Assembly: GCA_028227525.1 (NCBI GenBank)
Contig: JAOJAE010000001.1
Coordinates: 44,343-108,342, forward strand
Source: Candidatus Pelagibacter sp.
GTDB lineage: Bacteria > Pseudomonadota > Alphaproteobacteria > Pelagibacterales > Pelagibacteraceae
Direction of reading: 5' to 3'
Length of the DNA: 64,000 bases
Position numbers and translations under genes: made by a program. How positions within the stretch are numbered: position 1 is the first letter of the stretch; the number at the start of each line of letters is the position of its first letter. Positions 36,830 to 46,353 of the stretch are shown here, one piece after another. Under the pieces are notes generated by a model. That model ran no database searches. It was not told where the DNA came from and saw only the letters and a program-made list of their open reading frames with translations.

Positions 36830-37241
36830 GACTTCTTTTTTTGGTAATTTGGATACCAACAGAGGTACATTCTTTTAATATCTCTAATTTTTCTATTTGC
36901 AGCATTATTTTGCCAATACGTTTGTCTTTAAAAAGCACATCAAAAACATCTTCCGCAAGTGTTTCTAAAAAATTATAATGTTTATTTTTAGTAAGCTTTT
37001 TGATTAATTTTACTACTTGCCCATAATTGACAATAGATTTGATATCTTTATCACTTGTCGGTTTTTTATCTTCATAGTCAATTTCAAGGCTAAATTTTAC
37101 TTTTTGAGGTTTTTCTTTCTCAAAATCATAATAACCAAGTTTTAAATCTAAAGTTAGTTCTTTAATAAGAATTTTTTTTTCGTAATTAAAAAGACTTTTA
37201 TTTTTATCTATTTTTACAATCTTTAAATTATTTTTTTTCAT
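36816..37241 (-). CDS. folB: dihydroneopterin aldolase
   Basis: FolB cleaves dihydroneopterin in folate synthesis. The 141-residue protein has the family pattern [29 protein letters not shown] at the N-terminal half, then [12 protein letters not shown] and [14 protein letters not shown] with the catalytic region. It starts inside the 3' end of the upstream SDR gene (4-nt overlap) and its end overlaps uvrC by 14 nt. The neighbouring SDR looks like a pterin reductase, so the two may form a pterin module. Confidence 0.85.
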   Translation of the reverse strand: MKKNNLKIVKIDKNKSLFNYEKKILIKELTLDLKLGYYDFEKEKPQKVKFSLEIDYEDKKPTSDKDIKSIVNYGQVVKLIKKLTKNKHYNFLETLAEDVFDVLFKDKRIGKIMLQIEKLEILKECTSVGIQITKKRSHEKL

Positions 37242-37990
37242 TCTTTTCCTATTACGTCAGGTGTTTGCCAATTTAAATTTTGACCACTATCAATTGCTAA
37301 CACTTGTCCTGTAATTGAACTGTTTTTGATAAAAAAGTCAACTGCATTGCAAATTTCATTTACATCTACTTGTTTTCTTAAAGGGGTTGCTAAATACTGT
37401 TTTTTAAAGTGTTTATCACTTTGTCTTTTATTTTTAATGGTTGGACCAGGAGCAATCCCATTAACTCTTATTTTAGGAGCAAGGCTCATGGCAGTAGTTT
37501 TAGTTAAAGTATAAAGGCCAGTTTTACTTATTGTGTAAGAAAAGAAAAAAGGGGTTAATTTAAATACTCTTTGATCTATTATATTAATAATATTGTTATT
37601 TTTACCCTTAATATTTTTTGCAAATTCTTTAGACAATAATGCAGGTGTTCTTAAATTTGTTCTCAAATGTTTGCCCCAACTATCAGTAGTAAAATTTTCC
37701 AATTTATCATTTTCAAATAGTGATGCGTTATTAATTAAACAGTCAAAATATTTTAATTTTGATTTTGCATATTTGACTATTTTATTAACATCAACTTCTT
37801 TACTTAAATCTCCTTTAACTAAGTAAATTTTAGTGCCGTTTTTTTCTAATTCTTTCCTTAAGCTTTCAGCTTTAGATTTTGATTTATTATAATGGATTAA
37901 TATTTCTTTATTGGGACCAGATAATTTTTTTGCAATTGCGGCACCAATTCTAGTAGCACCTCCAGTAATTATTATTTTATTTGCTTCCAT
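37238..37990 (-). CDS. short-chain dehydrogenase, pteridine-reductase/FolM-like
   Basis: A classical NAD(P)H-dependent SDR of 250 residues. The cofactor motif is TGGATRIG (residues 9-16); the arginine after the TGxx is characteristic of pteridine reductases (PTR1, FolM). Other motifs are LINNAS (85-90), Y152-xxx-K156 ([10 protein letters not shown]) and the NGIAPGPT segment. Context supports a pterin role: folB follows with a 4-nt overlap. It could be a dihydrofolate or dihydromonapterin reductase, but a general SDR role cannot be excluded. It overlaps the uvrB 3' end by 19 nt. Confidence 0.75.
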   Translation of the reverse strand: MEANKIIITGGATRIGAAIAKKLSGPNKEILIHYNKSKSKAESLRKELEKNGTKIYLVKGDLSKEVDVNKIVKYAKSKLKYFDCLINNASLFENDKLENFTTDSWGKHLRTNLRTPALLSKEFAKNIKGKNNNIINIIDQRVFKLTPFFFSYTISKTGLYTLTKTTAMSLAPKIRVNGIAPGPTIKNKRQSDKHFKKQYLATPLRKQVDVNEICNAVDFFIKNSSITGQVLAIDSGQNLNWQTPDVIGKE

Positions 37991-40143
37991 TTTTTTTTAC
38001 CTTTTTGTGCTCTTGTACCCGGTAGTCCCATTGTGGATCTACCTTTTGGATAAATTTTATTTTTAGAACTATATTTTTTTACCTTTGGATTTAAAGTAAT
38101 TTCTAGTTCAGAAGCCTCTAGTTTTCTAATTTCATCTCTAATTTTTGCAGCTTCTTCAAATTCAAGGTTAGTGGCAGATTCTTTCATTCTCTTATTAAGA
38201 GCCTTTAGGTGTTTTTTAAGATTTCCACCTATATTTTCATCAGTTCCAACTTTGACGTAATCTTTTTCATAGACACTCTCTAAAACATCACCAATTTCTT
38301 TTTTAATGCTGGTTGCATTAATTTTGTGTTTTTTGTTATAAGCAACCTGAATAGATCTTCTTCTATCTGTTTCTTTAATCGCATTTTTGATACTCTTTGT
38401 CTCTTTATCTGCATAAAGAATAACTCTACCGTCTAGATTTCTAGCAGCTCTTCCAATTGTTTGTATTAATGAAGTTTCTGATCTTAAAAACCCTTCCTTG
38501 TCTGCATCTAAAATTCCAACTAATGCACACTCAGGTATATCAAGTCCTTCTCTTAAAAGATTAATTCCAACCAAAACATCAAACACACCTAGTCTTAGAT
38601 CTCTCATGATTTCTATACGCTCCAAGGTGTCGATATCAGAGTGCATATATCTCACTTTAATACCATTTTCATGAAGGTATTCTGTTAAGTCTTCGGCCAT
38701 TTTTTTTGTTAAGGTAGTTACCAGTACTCTATAATTGTTATTGATTACTTTTATGCATTCATGCATCAAATCATCAACTTGGTTTTTAGCAGGCTTTATT
38801 TCTACTGGAGGATCAATCAACCCTGTTGGTCTAATAACTTGTTCTACATATTTATTTTTTGTTTGTTTTAACTCCCAAGGACCTGGTGTTGCTGACACAA
38901 AAACGGTTTGAGTTCGCATTGCATCCCATTCTTCAAATTTAAGTGGTCTATTATCCATACAAGAAGGTAATCTAAACCCATATTCTGCAAGATTACTTTT
39001 TCTAGATCTATCTCCTTTGTACATTCCATTTAACTGAGGAACTGTTACGTGACATTCATCTACAAAAATTAAAGTATTATCAGGGAAATATTCAAATAGA
39101 GTAGGAGGGGGCTCACCAGGTTTTCTACCAGATAAAAACCTTGAGTAGTTTTCAATTCCAGCACAAGAACCAGTTGCTTCGATCATTTCTAAATCAAATT
39201 TAGTTCTCTCCTCTAATCTTTGCGCCTCGAGTAATTTATTTTGTTCTTTGAATTTTTTTAATGTTGCTTCTAATTCTCTTTTAATTTTAATTATAGCTTG
39301 CTCAATTGTTGGTTTTGGAGTGATGTAGTGACTATTTGCATAAACTTTAATAACATCAAGTTCATTTACCAAATCTCCTGTTAAGGGATCAAACTCTTCT
39401 ATTTTTTCTAACTTATCTCCAAATAAACTTAATCTCCAAGCACGGTCTTCTAAGTGTGATGGAAAAATTTCTAAGTACTCGCCCCTAGCTCTAAAAGTTC
39501 CTCGATAAAAATTTTGATCATTTCTTTTGTATTGAAGCGCTACTAAAGATTTTATTAATTCTTCTCTGTTATAATCGTAATTAGTTTTTAGGCTTAAAGT
39601 CATTTTACTGTAAGCTTCAACCGAGCCTAATCCATAAATACAAGAGACACTTGATACAATGATAACATCATCACGTTCTAAAAGTGATCTTGTTGCTGAG
39701 TGACGCATTCGATCAATTTGCTCATTAATTGACGCTTCTTTTTCAATATAAGTGTCTGATCGTGGAACGTACGCTTCAGGAGTATAATAGTCATAGTAGG
39801 ATACAAAATATTCAACAGCATTATCAGGAAAGAAAGATTTCATTTCTCCGTACAGTTGAGCTGCTAATGTTTTGTTGGGTGCAAGAATAAGTGCTGGTCT
39901 ATTTGTTTTTTCAATAACCTGAGCCATAGTAAAAGTTTTTCCAGACCCAGTTACACCAAGTAAAACCTGGCTAAGTTGATCCTTGTTAGCACCATTTACC
40001 AACTGTTTTATAGCCTCAGGTTGATCACCAGCAGGTTTAAAATCAGTTTTCATTTGAAACTTTTTTCCACCCTCTAGTTTAGGGCTTATTGCAGGATTTT
40101 TATTCTGCACAGCTGTAATTAGATCTTGATAAGTGTTCTGCAT
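37972..40143 (-). CDS. uvrB: excinuclease ABC subunit B
   Basis: UvrB verifies DNA damage and loads UvrC. Walker A is GVTGSGKT (63-70), the damage-probing beta-hairpin is [16 protein letters not shown], the helicase motif II is FVDECHV, motif VI is QTIGRAARN, and a UVR domain lies near the end ([20 protein letters not shown]). At 723 residues it has about 30 extra N-terminal residues compared with E. coli and a basic tail ([10 protein letters not shown]). It diverges from aspC with 35 nt between starts. Confidence 0.97.
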   Translation of the reverse strand: MQNTYQDLITAVQNKNPAISPKLEGGKKFQMKTDFKPAGDQPEAIKQLVNGANKDQLSQVLLGVTGSGKTFTMAQVIEKTNRPALILAPNKTLAAQLYGEMKSFFPDNAVEYFVSYYDYYTPEAYVPRSDTYIEKEASINEQIDRMRHSATRSLLERDDVIIVSSVSCIYGLGSVEAYSKMTLSLKTNYDYNREELIKSLVALQYKRNDQNFYRGTFRARGEYLEIFPSHLEDRAWRLSLFGDKLEKIEEFDPLTGDLVNELDVIKVYANSHYITPKPTIEQAIIKIKRELEATLKKFKEQNKLLEAQRLEERTKFDLEMIEATGSCAGIENYSRFLSGRKPGEPPPTLFEYFPDNTLIFVDECHVTVPQLNGMYKGDRSRKSNLAEYGFRLPSCMDNRPLKFEEWDAMRTQTVFVSATPGPWELKQTKNKYVEQVIRPTGLIDPPVEIKPAKNQVDDLMHECIKVINNNYRVLVTTLTKKMAEDLTEYLHENGIKVRYMHSDIDTLERIEIMRDLRLGVFDVLVGINLLREGLDIPECALVGILDADKEGFLRSETSLIQTIGRAARNLDGRVILYADKETKSIKNAIKETDRRRSIQVAYNKKHKINATSIKKEIGDVLESVYEKDYVKVGTDENIGGNLKKHLKALNKRMKESATNLEFEEAAKIRDEIRKLEASELEITLNPKVKKYSSKNKIYPKGRSTMGLPGTRAQKGKKKWKQIK

Positions 40144-40178
40144 TATTTATAAAACTATTAGATTAAAATTATATTTCA

Positions 40179-41378
40179 ATGAGCATAATATCAGACAGTT
40201 TAAAAAAGATTAAACCATCGCCGACGATTGCTGTAACTCAAAAAGCAAGAGAATTAAAGGCTGCTGGTAAAGATGTAATAGGTCTTGGTGCAGGAGAGCC
40301 TGATTTTGATACACCAGATAATATCAAAAAAGCTGCTATTAAAGCCATTAATGACGGAGACACTAAATATACAGCAGTTGATGGAACACCAGCTTTAAAA
40401 CAAGCAATCGTAGAAAAATTTAAAAAAGAAAATAATTTAGATTATACAACTGATCAAGTTACAGTTGGAGCAGGAGGAAAGCATGTAATTTATAATGCAA
40501 TGATGGCAACTCTTAATGAAGGAGATGAGGTTATTGTTCCAGCTCCTTATTGGGTTTCTTATCCCGATATGGTTTTGTTAGCAGGTGGAACTCCAATTAT
40601 TTTAGAGTGTAATGAAAAACAAGGATTTAAAATTAATCCAACTGAATTAGAAAAATCTATAACTCCAAAAACTAAATGGATTATATTAAACTCACCTTCA
40701 AATCCAACAGGTGCTTGTTATACAGAAGAAGATGTTAGAGAGATTGCAAAAATTTTAGAAAAAAATCCACATGTTTATATTTTAAGTGATGATATTTATG
40801 AGCATGTAACTTATGAGGGTTTTAAATTTTTCACCATCGCTCAAATTGATAGTTTAAAAGATAGAGTGTTAACTATGAATGGTGTAAGTAAAGCTTATTC
40901 AATGACTGGTTGGAGAATAGGATATGCAGCTGGTCCAAGAGATATCATTAAAGCAATTGCAAAAATTCAATCACAGTCAACAACTAATCCATCTTCAATT
41001 AGCCAAGCAGCTGCAGTTGAAGCATTGAGTGGAAAACAAGATTTTATAAAAGAAAGAGCGACTTCTTTTCAAGAGAGAAGAGACTTTGTTGTTAAAGCAT
41101 TAAATGAAATTGATGGAATTGAATGTTTAAATCCTGATGGTGCATTTTATGTTTTTCCAAGTTGCAAAGGTTTAATGGGTAAAAAAGATTCAGATGGAAA
41201 TGAATTAAAAACAGATACTGATTTTGTTCAATCTTTATTAGAGAACAGTGGCATAGCAGTTGTTCAAGGTTCTGCGTTTGGCTTAGAAGGTTTTTTTAGA
41301 ATTTCTTATGCTACTTCAATGGAAAACCTTAAAAAAGCTTTAGAGAAAATATCTTCTTTTTGTAAAAGTCTTAACTAG
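40179..41378 (+). CDS. aspC: aspartate aminotransferase (class I, alpha-subfamily 1b type)
   Basis: A PLP enzyme of 399 residues that interconverts aspartate/2-oxoglutarate and oxaloacetate/glutamate. Landmarks are GLGAGEPDFDTP (36-46), NSPSNPTGA (171-179), the aspartate contacting PLP in LSDDIYEHV, and the PLP lysine K238 in NGVSKAYSMTGWRIGYAAGP. Substrate range could include prephenate or aromatic substrates, as in related alphaproteobacterial enzymes. Its 3' end overlaps the convergent ABC transporter gene by 8 nt. Confidence 0.92.
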   Translation: MSIISDSLKKIKPSPTIAVTQKARELKAAGKDVIGLGAGEPDFDTPDNIKKAAIKAINDGDTKYTAVDGTPALKQAIVEKFKKENNLDYTTDQVTVGAGGKHVIYNAMMATLNEGDEVIVPAPYWVSYPDMVLLAGGTPIILECNEKQGFKINPTELEKSITPKTKWIILNSPSNPTGACYTEEDVREIAKILEKNPHVYILSDDIYEHVTYEGFKFFTIAQIDSLKDRVLTMNGVSKAYSMTGWRIGYAAGPRDIIKAIAKIQSQSTTNPSSISQAAAVEALSGKQDFIKERATSFQERRDFVVKALNEIDGIECLNPDGAFYVFPSCKGLMGKKDSDGNELKTDTDFVQSLLENSGIAVVQGSAFGLEGFFRISYATSMENLKKALEKISSFCKSLN

Positions 41379-43140
41379 GTTTTTGTTTTCCCCACATTTC
41401 AAAATATTTACCTTTTTCTAATAATAAACTCTCATGCGTCCCTTGTTCAATAATGGCACCCTGATCAAGAACAATAATATTATCAGCATTTGCAGCTGTA
41501 GATAGTCGGTGAGCAATTATTAAAGTTGTTTTACCTTTAGAGATATTTTCTAGATTTTTTTGAATTTCTTTTTCTGTACTAGTATCTAATGCAGATGTTG
41601 CTTCATCAAAGAAAAATATTTTGGGATTTTTTAGAATCGTTCTTGCAATAGCAACTCTCTGTTTCTCTCCACCAGATAATTTCAACCCTCTTTCTCCCAC
41701 TATTGTTTCATAACCATCTGGTAAAATTGTTATAAAATCGTGTATATCTGCATTTTGTGCGGCACTAATAACCTCCTCTTTAGTAGCACCAGTATTACCG
41801 TAAGCTATATTATAATAAATTGTGTCATTAAATAAGACAGTGTCTTGTGGGACTACACCAATAATTTTTCTTAAAGAGTTTTGAGAAATTTTATTTACAT
41901 TTGTATTGTTAATAAAAATATTTCCCTCTTTTGGATCATAAAACTTGAATAACAGTCTACTTATTGTTGATTTACCAGCACCAGTTGGCCCTACGATGGC
42001 TACTTTTTTTCCATTAGGAACAGTAAATGTAATATTTTTAATGATAGTTCTTCTTATATCGTAATCAAAACTAATGTTTTCAAATCTAATTTCTGCATCG
42101 TTACTTTGGGGTATATCATTTAGATCATTATTTGTTGTTGGGGCAACTTCCAATAAGCTAAACATGTTTTCCATATCAGTCAATGCTTGCCTGATTTCTC
42201 TATAAACAGAACCCAACCAATTCAATGGCTGATATAATTGGAGCATGTACGCATTAATTACAACAAAACCACCAATATCAATTTCTCCACTTTTGATCCC
42301 ATAAACTGACATCACCAACATAATAGTAATACCCACCATTATGATAAATGTTTGAGCTATGTTTAACAGTGAAAGAGAATGTCTACTTTGATTTGCTGCT
42401 AACTCATATTCTTCTAATGATTGATCAAGTCTATTTGCCTCAAAGTTCTCATTATTAAAATATTTAACTGTCTCAAAGTTCAATAAACTATCAATCATTT
42501 TAGTGCTTACATCGTTATCAGCTTGGTTCATTCTTTTTCTAAATACATTTCTCCATTCAGTAATCTTAAAAGTTAAGAAAGAATAAAGGCCAATAGTTAC
42601 AAGCGTTACTACAGCATACCATGGGCCATATAGATAAAACAAAATTCCAGAAACCAAGAACACTTCAAAGAAAGTAGGGGCAATATTAAACAAGACATAT
42701 CTTAGGAGAAAATCTATTCCTTTAGTTCCCCTGTCGATATATTTTGCTAGTGCACCTGTCTGTCTATTTAAATGAAATTGTAAGGATAGATTGTGAAGAT
42801 GTTGGAACATTGTCAAAGATATTTGTCTAATAGAATGCTGGGAAACTTTTGAAAATAAGGCGTCTCTAATTTCAACAAATGTAAAAGCAATTACTCTTGT
42901 GACACCATAGCCAACTACTAAAGCAATTGGTACTAGCATAAATAGATTAATGCCTGAACTTAATTCTGTCAGAGAGTTTACCGCACTACCCAATACTAAA
43001 GGAGTACTAACACTTGCTATTTTTGCTAAAACTAATGAAACAACCGCAAAACTAACTCGTATCCTTAAATCTTTTCTTTTTTTAGGCCACAAATAAGGAA
43101 GCAACAGTTTAAAAGTTTTAATGTATTTACCTTTTTTCAC
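41371..43140 (-). CDS. Atm1/ABCB7-type ABC exporter (fused membrane and ATPase)
   Basis: A 589-residue half-transporter with six membrane helices and a C-terminal ATPase. The segment FHLNRQTGALAKYIDRGTKGI and NFETVKYFNNE are hallmarks of the mitochondrial Atm1 family and its alphaproteobacterial relatives, which export glutathione-linked sulfur or metal compounds. The ATPase has Walker A GPTGAGKST, signature LSGGEKQR, Walker B FFFDEATSALD and the H-loop IAHRLST. The start is GTG at 43138-43140; no ATG is nearby. It diverges from the next gene over a 92-nt gap. Confidence 0.92.
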   Translation of the reverse strand: MKKGKYIKTFKLLLPYLWPKKRKDLRIRVSFAVVSLVLAKIASVSTPLVLGSAVNSLTELSSGINLFMLVPIALVVGYGVTRVIAFTFVEIRDALFSKVSQHSIRQISLTMFQHLHNLSLQFHLNRQTGALAKYIDRGTKGIDFLLRYVLFNIAPTFFEVFLVSGILFYLYGPWYAVVTLVTIGLYSFLTFKITEWRNVFRKRMNQADNDVSTKMIDSLLNFETVKYFNNENFEANRLDQSLEEYELAANQSRHSLSLLNIAQTFIIMVGITIMLVMSVYGIKSGEIDIGGFVVINAYMLQLYQPLNWLGSVYREIRQALTDMENMFSLLEVAPTTNNDLNDIPQSNDAEIRFENISFDYDIRRTIIKNITFTVPNGKKVAIVGPTGAGKSTISRLLFKFYDPKEGNIFINNTNVNKISQNSLRKIIGVVPQDTVLFNDTIYYNIAYGNTGATKEEVISAAQNADIHDFITILPDGYETIVGERGLKLSGGEKQRVAIARTILKNPKIFFFDEATSALDTSTEKEIQKNLENISKGKTTLIIAHRLSTAANADNIIVLDQGAIIEQGTHESLLLEKGKYFEMWGKQKPS

Positions 43141-43168
43141 AATCTAGGTATAGCTGATTAGCAATATT

Positions 43169-43196
43169 TTGTAATAAGCAAATTAGATCTTATAAT
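43169..43196 (+). promoter_or_regulatory. candidate sigma-70 promoter for the gene at 43233
   Basis: TTGTAA (43169-43174) and a perfect TATAAT (43191-43196) are separated by 16 nt, placing the start of transcription about 30 nt before the ATG. It lies in the only sizeable gap (92 nt) between the divergent ABC exporter and NAD(P)-binding protein genes. The hexamers are read directly; the function is inferred. Confidence 0.5.
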
Positions 43197-43232
43197 TAAT
43201 TAAAAGATGATATTTAAAATAAAAAAGCAATA

Positions 43233-43889
43233 ATGAAAACAGCATTATTATTTGGCTCATCCGGTTTGGTGGGAGGCCACCTACTTAATCAATTAATTAA
43301 CGATAATAAATATTCTAAATTAAAGTTATTTATACGTAAAGATCCTGAAATTAGTGATCCAAAAGTAGAGGTTATTAAGACTAATTTTAATAATTTACAA
43401 AATCACAAAGAGGATATCAAGGGAGATGATTGCTTCTTTTGTATTGGTACAACAAAACAAAATTCACCTGATAAAAATGAATATCGAAGAGTAGAACTTG
43501 ATATGCCTAAAGAAATTGCTCAAATTGCTAAATTAAACTCAGTAAATTCATTTGTTTTTGTCTCATCTGGTTATGCAGATCCAAAAAGTTCAGGAGATTA
43601 TTTAAAGTTCAAAGGAGAAGTTGAAGAGGAATTAAAAAAGCTTAACTTTCCAAAACTTGGAATTATGAGACCTTCTTTTCTATTGGGTGATAGAAAAGAA
43701 AAGAGAATAGGAGAGAAAATAGGAATTTTTATATTTAAACTATTTTCTCCACTATTTTTAGGCCCTATAAAAAAAATGAAACCTATTCATTCAGCAACTG
43801 TTGCAAAAGCTATGATTAGGACTGCAAATGAAAACCTAGAAAAAAATATCTTTGAGTCAAACGAAATAGCTGAATTAGTTTTAAACTAA
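43233..43889 (+). CDS. NAD(P)-binding oxidoreductase, HTATIP2/TIP30-like
   Basis: A 218-residue atypical SDR. The cofactor motif GSSGLVGGHLLNQLI is at the N-terminus, followed by GDDCFFCIGTTKQNSPDKNEYRRVELD and FVFVSSGYADPKSSGDYLKFKGEVE (Tyr-xxx-Lys-like), then GIMRPSFLLGDRKEKRIGE. These are typical of the HTATIP2/FMP52-like family, whose substrates are mostly unknown. It has its own likely promoter and converges on the next gene with a 9-nt overlap. Confidence 0.78.
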   Translation: MKTALLFGSSGLVGGHLLNQLINDNKYSKLKLFIRKDPEISDPKVEVIKTNFNNLQNHKEDIKGDDCFFCIGTTKQNSPDKNEYRRVELDMPKEIAQIAKLNSVNSFVFVSSGYADPKSSGDYLKFKGEVEEELKKLNFPKLGIMRPSFLLGDRKEKRIGEKIGIFIFKLFSPLFLGPIKKMKPIHSATVAKAMIRTANENLEKNIFESNEIAELVLN

Positions 43890-44903
43890 CCCTAATCTTA
43901 CAACAGATTTAGCAGTTTCAGATATACATCCTTTTGCAGGATTAAATTTTAATCCTAATAATTCTTCAGCATAACTTGTGTCAGTTTGCATTGTGATCCC
44001 AAGGTCTGGAATCATTGTTTTTGCACTTGAGTCTAAGTAGCTAAACAATTTAACCATAAAATTTGGAAGATGTTTTTTTGGAAGTTTTTTTGCATATTCT
44101 GGCATTGCTTCAGCCATTATTTGAGATAGCTCAATTAGAGTTTTTACTTCTTTGCCTACAATTAATCTTCGTCCACCAACATTATTATTGCCAATACAAG
44201 CAACGTGTGCTTGTGCTATATCCTTTACATCAGAAATTAAAACTCCCCACTTAGGTGCTGCAGGAAATTTGCCTTTTAGAAACTGTCTAACATATTCAAT
44301 TGAAGTTCCTCCCTTTTTATCTAATGCATCACCAAATACTCCCCCAGGACAAATAGTAGTGAACTTATTTTTTAATCCCTTGCCATTCATAAATTCCCAA
44401 GCAAGCCTTTCAGCTTTTGTTTTTGATAAAAAGTAGTCAGTTACCCCCTCTGTCCAATTTTCATCTGTCCAATCATTTTCTCCAAATGTATAAGGGTTAC
44501 TTCTGTTTGGCTTTCTAAACATTGCAACAATCGAAGAAGTTTTAATTATCTGTTCTACATTTGCATTAACACCAGCTTTTAAAACTCTTAACGTTCCATC
44601 TACAGCAGGTGCCAATAAACTATCTCTATTATTTGAAACTTTGTAAGGAAAAGGTGAAGCAATGTGCATTATATATTTGCACTCTTTAGCAGCTTCATTC
44701 CATCCATCATCTTTTAAAAGGTCCAATTCAACAAATGACAATTTTTCAGTTGATGCATATTTGCTTATAGTTTCTTTTGTTTGATCAATAAGTTCCTTAT
44801 TTCTAACTGTTCCTAAAACTTCATATCCTGCATTTAATAATTCTATTGCAGTATGTTTTGCTATCCATCCACTTATTCCAGTTAATAATACTTTATTTGT
44901 CAT
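43881..44903 (-). CDS. NAD-dependent epimerase/dihydroflavonol-4-reductase-like protein
   Basis: An extended SDR of 340 residues from the ATG at 44903 (MTNKVLLTGISGWIAKHTAIELL). An AAAGGACC ribosome binding site lies at good distance upstream; the longer frame from 44942 would read through that site. It has the TGxxGxxA-type motif at the N-terminus, VELDLLKDDGW, IMHIASPFPYKVSN, a YFLSKTKAERLAWEF active-site Tyr-xxx-Lys and ICPGGVFGDAL. The family reduces aldehydes and ketones, but the substrate is unknown. It is divergent from an HxlR regulator gene over a two-site operator, which suggests regulation by it. Confidence 0.82.
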   Translation of the reverse strand: MTNKVLLTGISGWIAKHTAIELLNAGYEVLGTVRNKELIDQTKETISKYASTEKLSFVELDLLKDDGWNEAAKECKYIMHIASPFPYKVSNNRDSLLAPAVDGTLRVLKAGVNANVEQIIKTSSIVAMFRKPNRSNPYTFGENDWTDENWTEGVTDYFLSKTKAERLAWEFMNGKGLKNKFTTICPGGVFGDALDKKGGTSIEYVRQFLKGKFPAAPKWGVLISDVKDIAQAHVACIGNNNVGGRRLIVGKEVKTLIELSQIMAEAMPEYAKKLPKKHLPNFMVKLFSYLDSSAKTMIPDLGITMQTDTSYAEELLGLKFNPAKGCISETAKSVVRLGLV

Positions 44904-44980
44904 TTTGATGGTCCTTTTAATTAAATTTATGTTTTGGTACATATGAACATAAATAATCTTTTATCAACTAATTATAAGCT

Positions 44981-45020
44981 TACTAGTCACTTTAATGTTA
45001 CTTAAATCATGACTGGTCAT
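44981..45020. promoter_or_regulatory. paired palindromic operator between the reductase and HxlR genes
   Basis: Two related palindromic sites lie in the divergent intergenic region. Site 1 is around ACTAGT at 44982-44987 (context TTACTAGTCAC). Site 2 is ATGACTGGTCAT at 45009-45020, with perfect 5-bp arms. Read in opposite senses both contain TGACTRGT, and their centres are 30 bp apart, close to three helical turns. This fits binding by the adjacent HxlR regulator as two dimers on one face of the DNA. The sites are read directly; their binding protein is inferred. Confidence 0.5.
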
Positions 45021-45047
45021 TTTTTGTTATTTGATTACAAAAGAGAT

Positions 45048-45386
45048 ATGGAAAAAATTAATAAAAAACAATCATGTCCTTTTTCAAACGTTATGAAATT
45101 ATTAGGAGGTAAATGGAAAATTTTTATTATCCTAAGAATCTATGAAAATAAGAAAATAAGATTTAATATGCTTAAAAAAACAGTAACTAATATTAGTTCT
45201 CAGGTTTTGGTAAGAAAACTTTATGAAATGAGAAAAGATGGTTTAGTTGTTAAAATTATAAATAAATCTCAAAACGTAGAATATAAATTAAGTGAATTTG
45301 GAAATTCGGTGATACCCATAATATCTGCTTTAAAAAAATGGAGCCTAGGTAGAAAAAAAGAAATTTCCAAAATAGTAAATATCTAA
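45048..45386 (+). CDS. HxlR-family transcriptional regulator
   Basis: A 112-residue winged-helix regulator. Diagnostic segments are CPFSNVMKLLGGKWKIFIILRI near the N-terminus, RFNMLKKTVTNISSQVLVRKLYEMRKDGLV and YKLSEFGNSVIPIISALKKW. A single conserved cysteine (C10) sits where several HxlR proteins (YodB, HypR) sense quinones or disulfide stress. I chose the ATG at 45048, because an in-frame ATG at 45009 is part of the operator palindrome. It probably controls itself and the divergent reductase. It converges on trxB, with 1 nt between stop codons. Confidence 0.85.
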   Translation: MEKINKKQSCPFSNVMKLLGGKWKIFIILRIYENKKIRFNMLKKTVTNISSQVLVRKLYEMRKDGLVVKIINKSQNVEYKLSEFGNSVIPIISALKKWSLGRKKEISKIVNI

Positions 45387-45387
45387 A

Positions 45388-46332
45388 TTAGTGAGATAGG
45401 AATTTTTCGGCTTCTAATGCTGCCATACAACCCATTCCTGCAGCTGTAACGGCTTGTCTAAAAGTTTTATCTTTAACGTCTCCTGCAGCATAAACTCCAG
45501 GGACATTGGTTTCGGTAGAATCTGGTTTAGTTAATAAATAACCTTCTTTATCCATATCTAACTGTTCTTTAAATAAAGCTGTTGCAGGATCATGACCAAT
45601 TGCAATAAATAAACCATCAATTTTCATTTCTTCTACATTGTTAGTTTTTAAATTTTTAACTTTAATCCCTGTAACATTTTTGGGTTCACCGTCACCAATT
45701 ACTTCATCGACAGCACTATCCCAAATGATTTCAATTTTTTTATTTTCCATTAATTTCTTTTGAAGCATCTTTTCAGCTCTTAACTCATCTCTTCTATGGA
45801 TTAGTTTTACCTTTGATGCAAATTTTGTAAGAAACATTGCTTCTTCAACAGCAGCATTACCGCCACCAACAACAGCAACTTCTTTATCTTTAAAAAAGAA
45901 ACCATCACATGTAGCACATGCAGAAACTCCAAAGCCTCTAAATTTTTGTTCAGATTCTAAATTTAACCATCTAGCTTGAGCGCCAGTTGATATAATTATA
46001 CTATCTGCAGTATATTTTTGACCACTATCACCAACTGCTTCAAACGGTGTAGATTTTAAATTTACAGATGAAATATGATCTTCAATCATTTCAGTTCCAA
46101 CAGCTTTAGCTTGATCTCTCATTTGATCCATCAACCAAGGACCCTGAATTACATCAGCAAAACCAGGAAAATTTTCTACATCTGTTGTCGTAGTTAATTG
46201 TCCACCAGGAGCTGATCCATAAACTAAAACAGGACTTAACATTGCTCGAGCAGCATAAACAGCGGCAGTGTATCCGGCTGGACCGGATCCAATTATTAAC
46301 ACTTTTGTGTGTTTTGTTGGATTATCACTCAT
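45388..46332 (-). CDS. trxB: thioredoxin reductase
   Basis: TrxB reduces thioredoxin with NADPH via FAD and a disulfide. The FAD motif is IIGSGPAGYTAAVYAARA, the redox-active pair is C139-A-T-C142 (SACATCDG), the NADPH motif is VVGGGNAAVEEAMFL, and the C-terminal FAD motif is GVYAAGDVKDKTFRQAVTAAGMGC (314 residues). It is divergent from the ELM1-family gene with only 21 nt between starts and converges on the HxlR regulator gene. Confidence 0.97.
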   Translation of the reverse strand: MSDNPTKHTKVLIIGSGPAGYTAAVYAARAMLSPVLVYGSAPGGQLTTTTDVENFPGFADVIQGPWLMDQMRDQAKAVGTEMIEDHISSVNLKSTPFEAVGDSGQKYTADSIIISTGAQARWLNLESEQKFRGFGVSACATCDGFFFKDKEVAVVGGGNAAVEEAMFLTKFASKVKLIHRRDELRAEKMLQKKLMENKKIEIIWDSAVDEVIGDGEPKNVTGIKVKNLKTNNVEEMKIDGLFIAIGHDPATALFKEQLDMDKEGYLLTKPDSTETNVPGVYAAGDVKDKTFRQAVTAAGMGCMAALEAEKFLSH

Positions 46333-46353
46333 ACAAAAGTTATATAAGGATAA

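Noticed and set aside
45009..45047. N-terminal extension of the HxlR regulator from the ATG at 45009
   Set aside because: That ATG is the first base triplet of a perfect palindrome likely to be an operator, and the extension has no similarity to HxlR N-termini.
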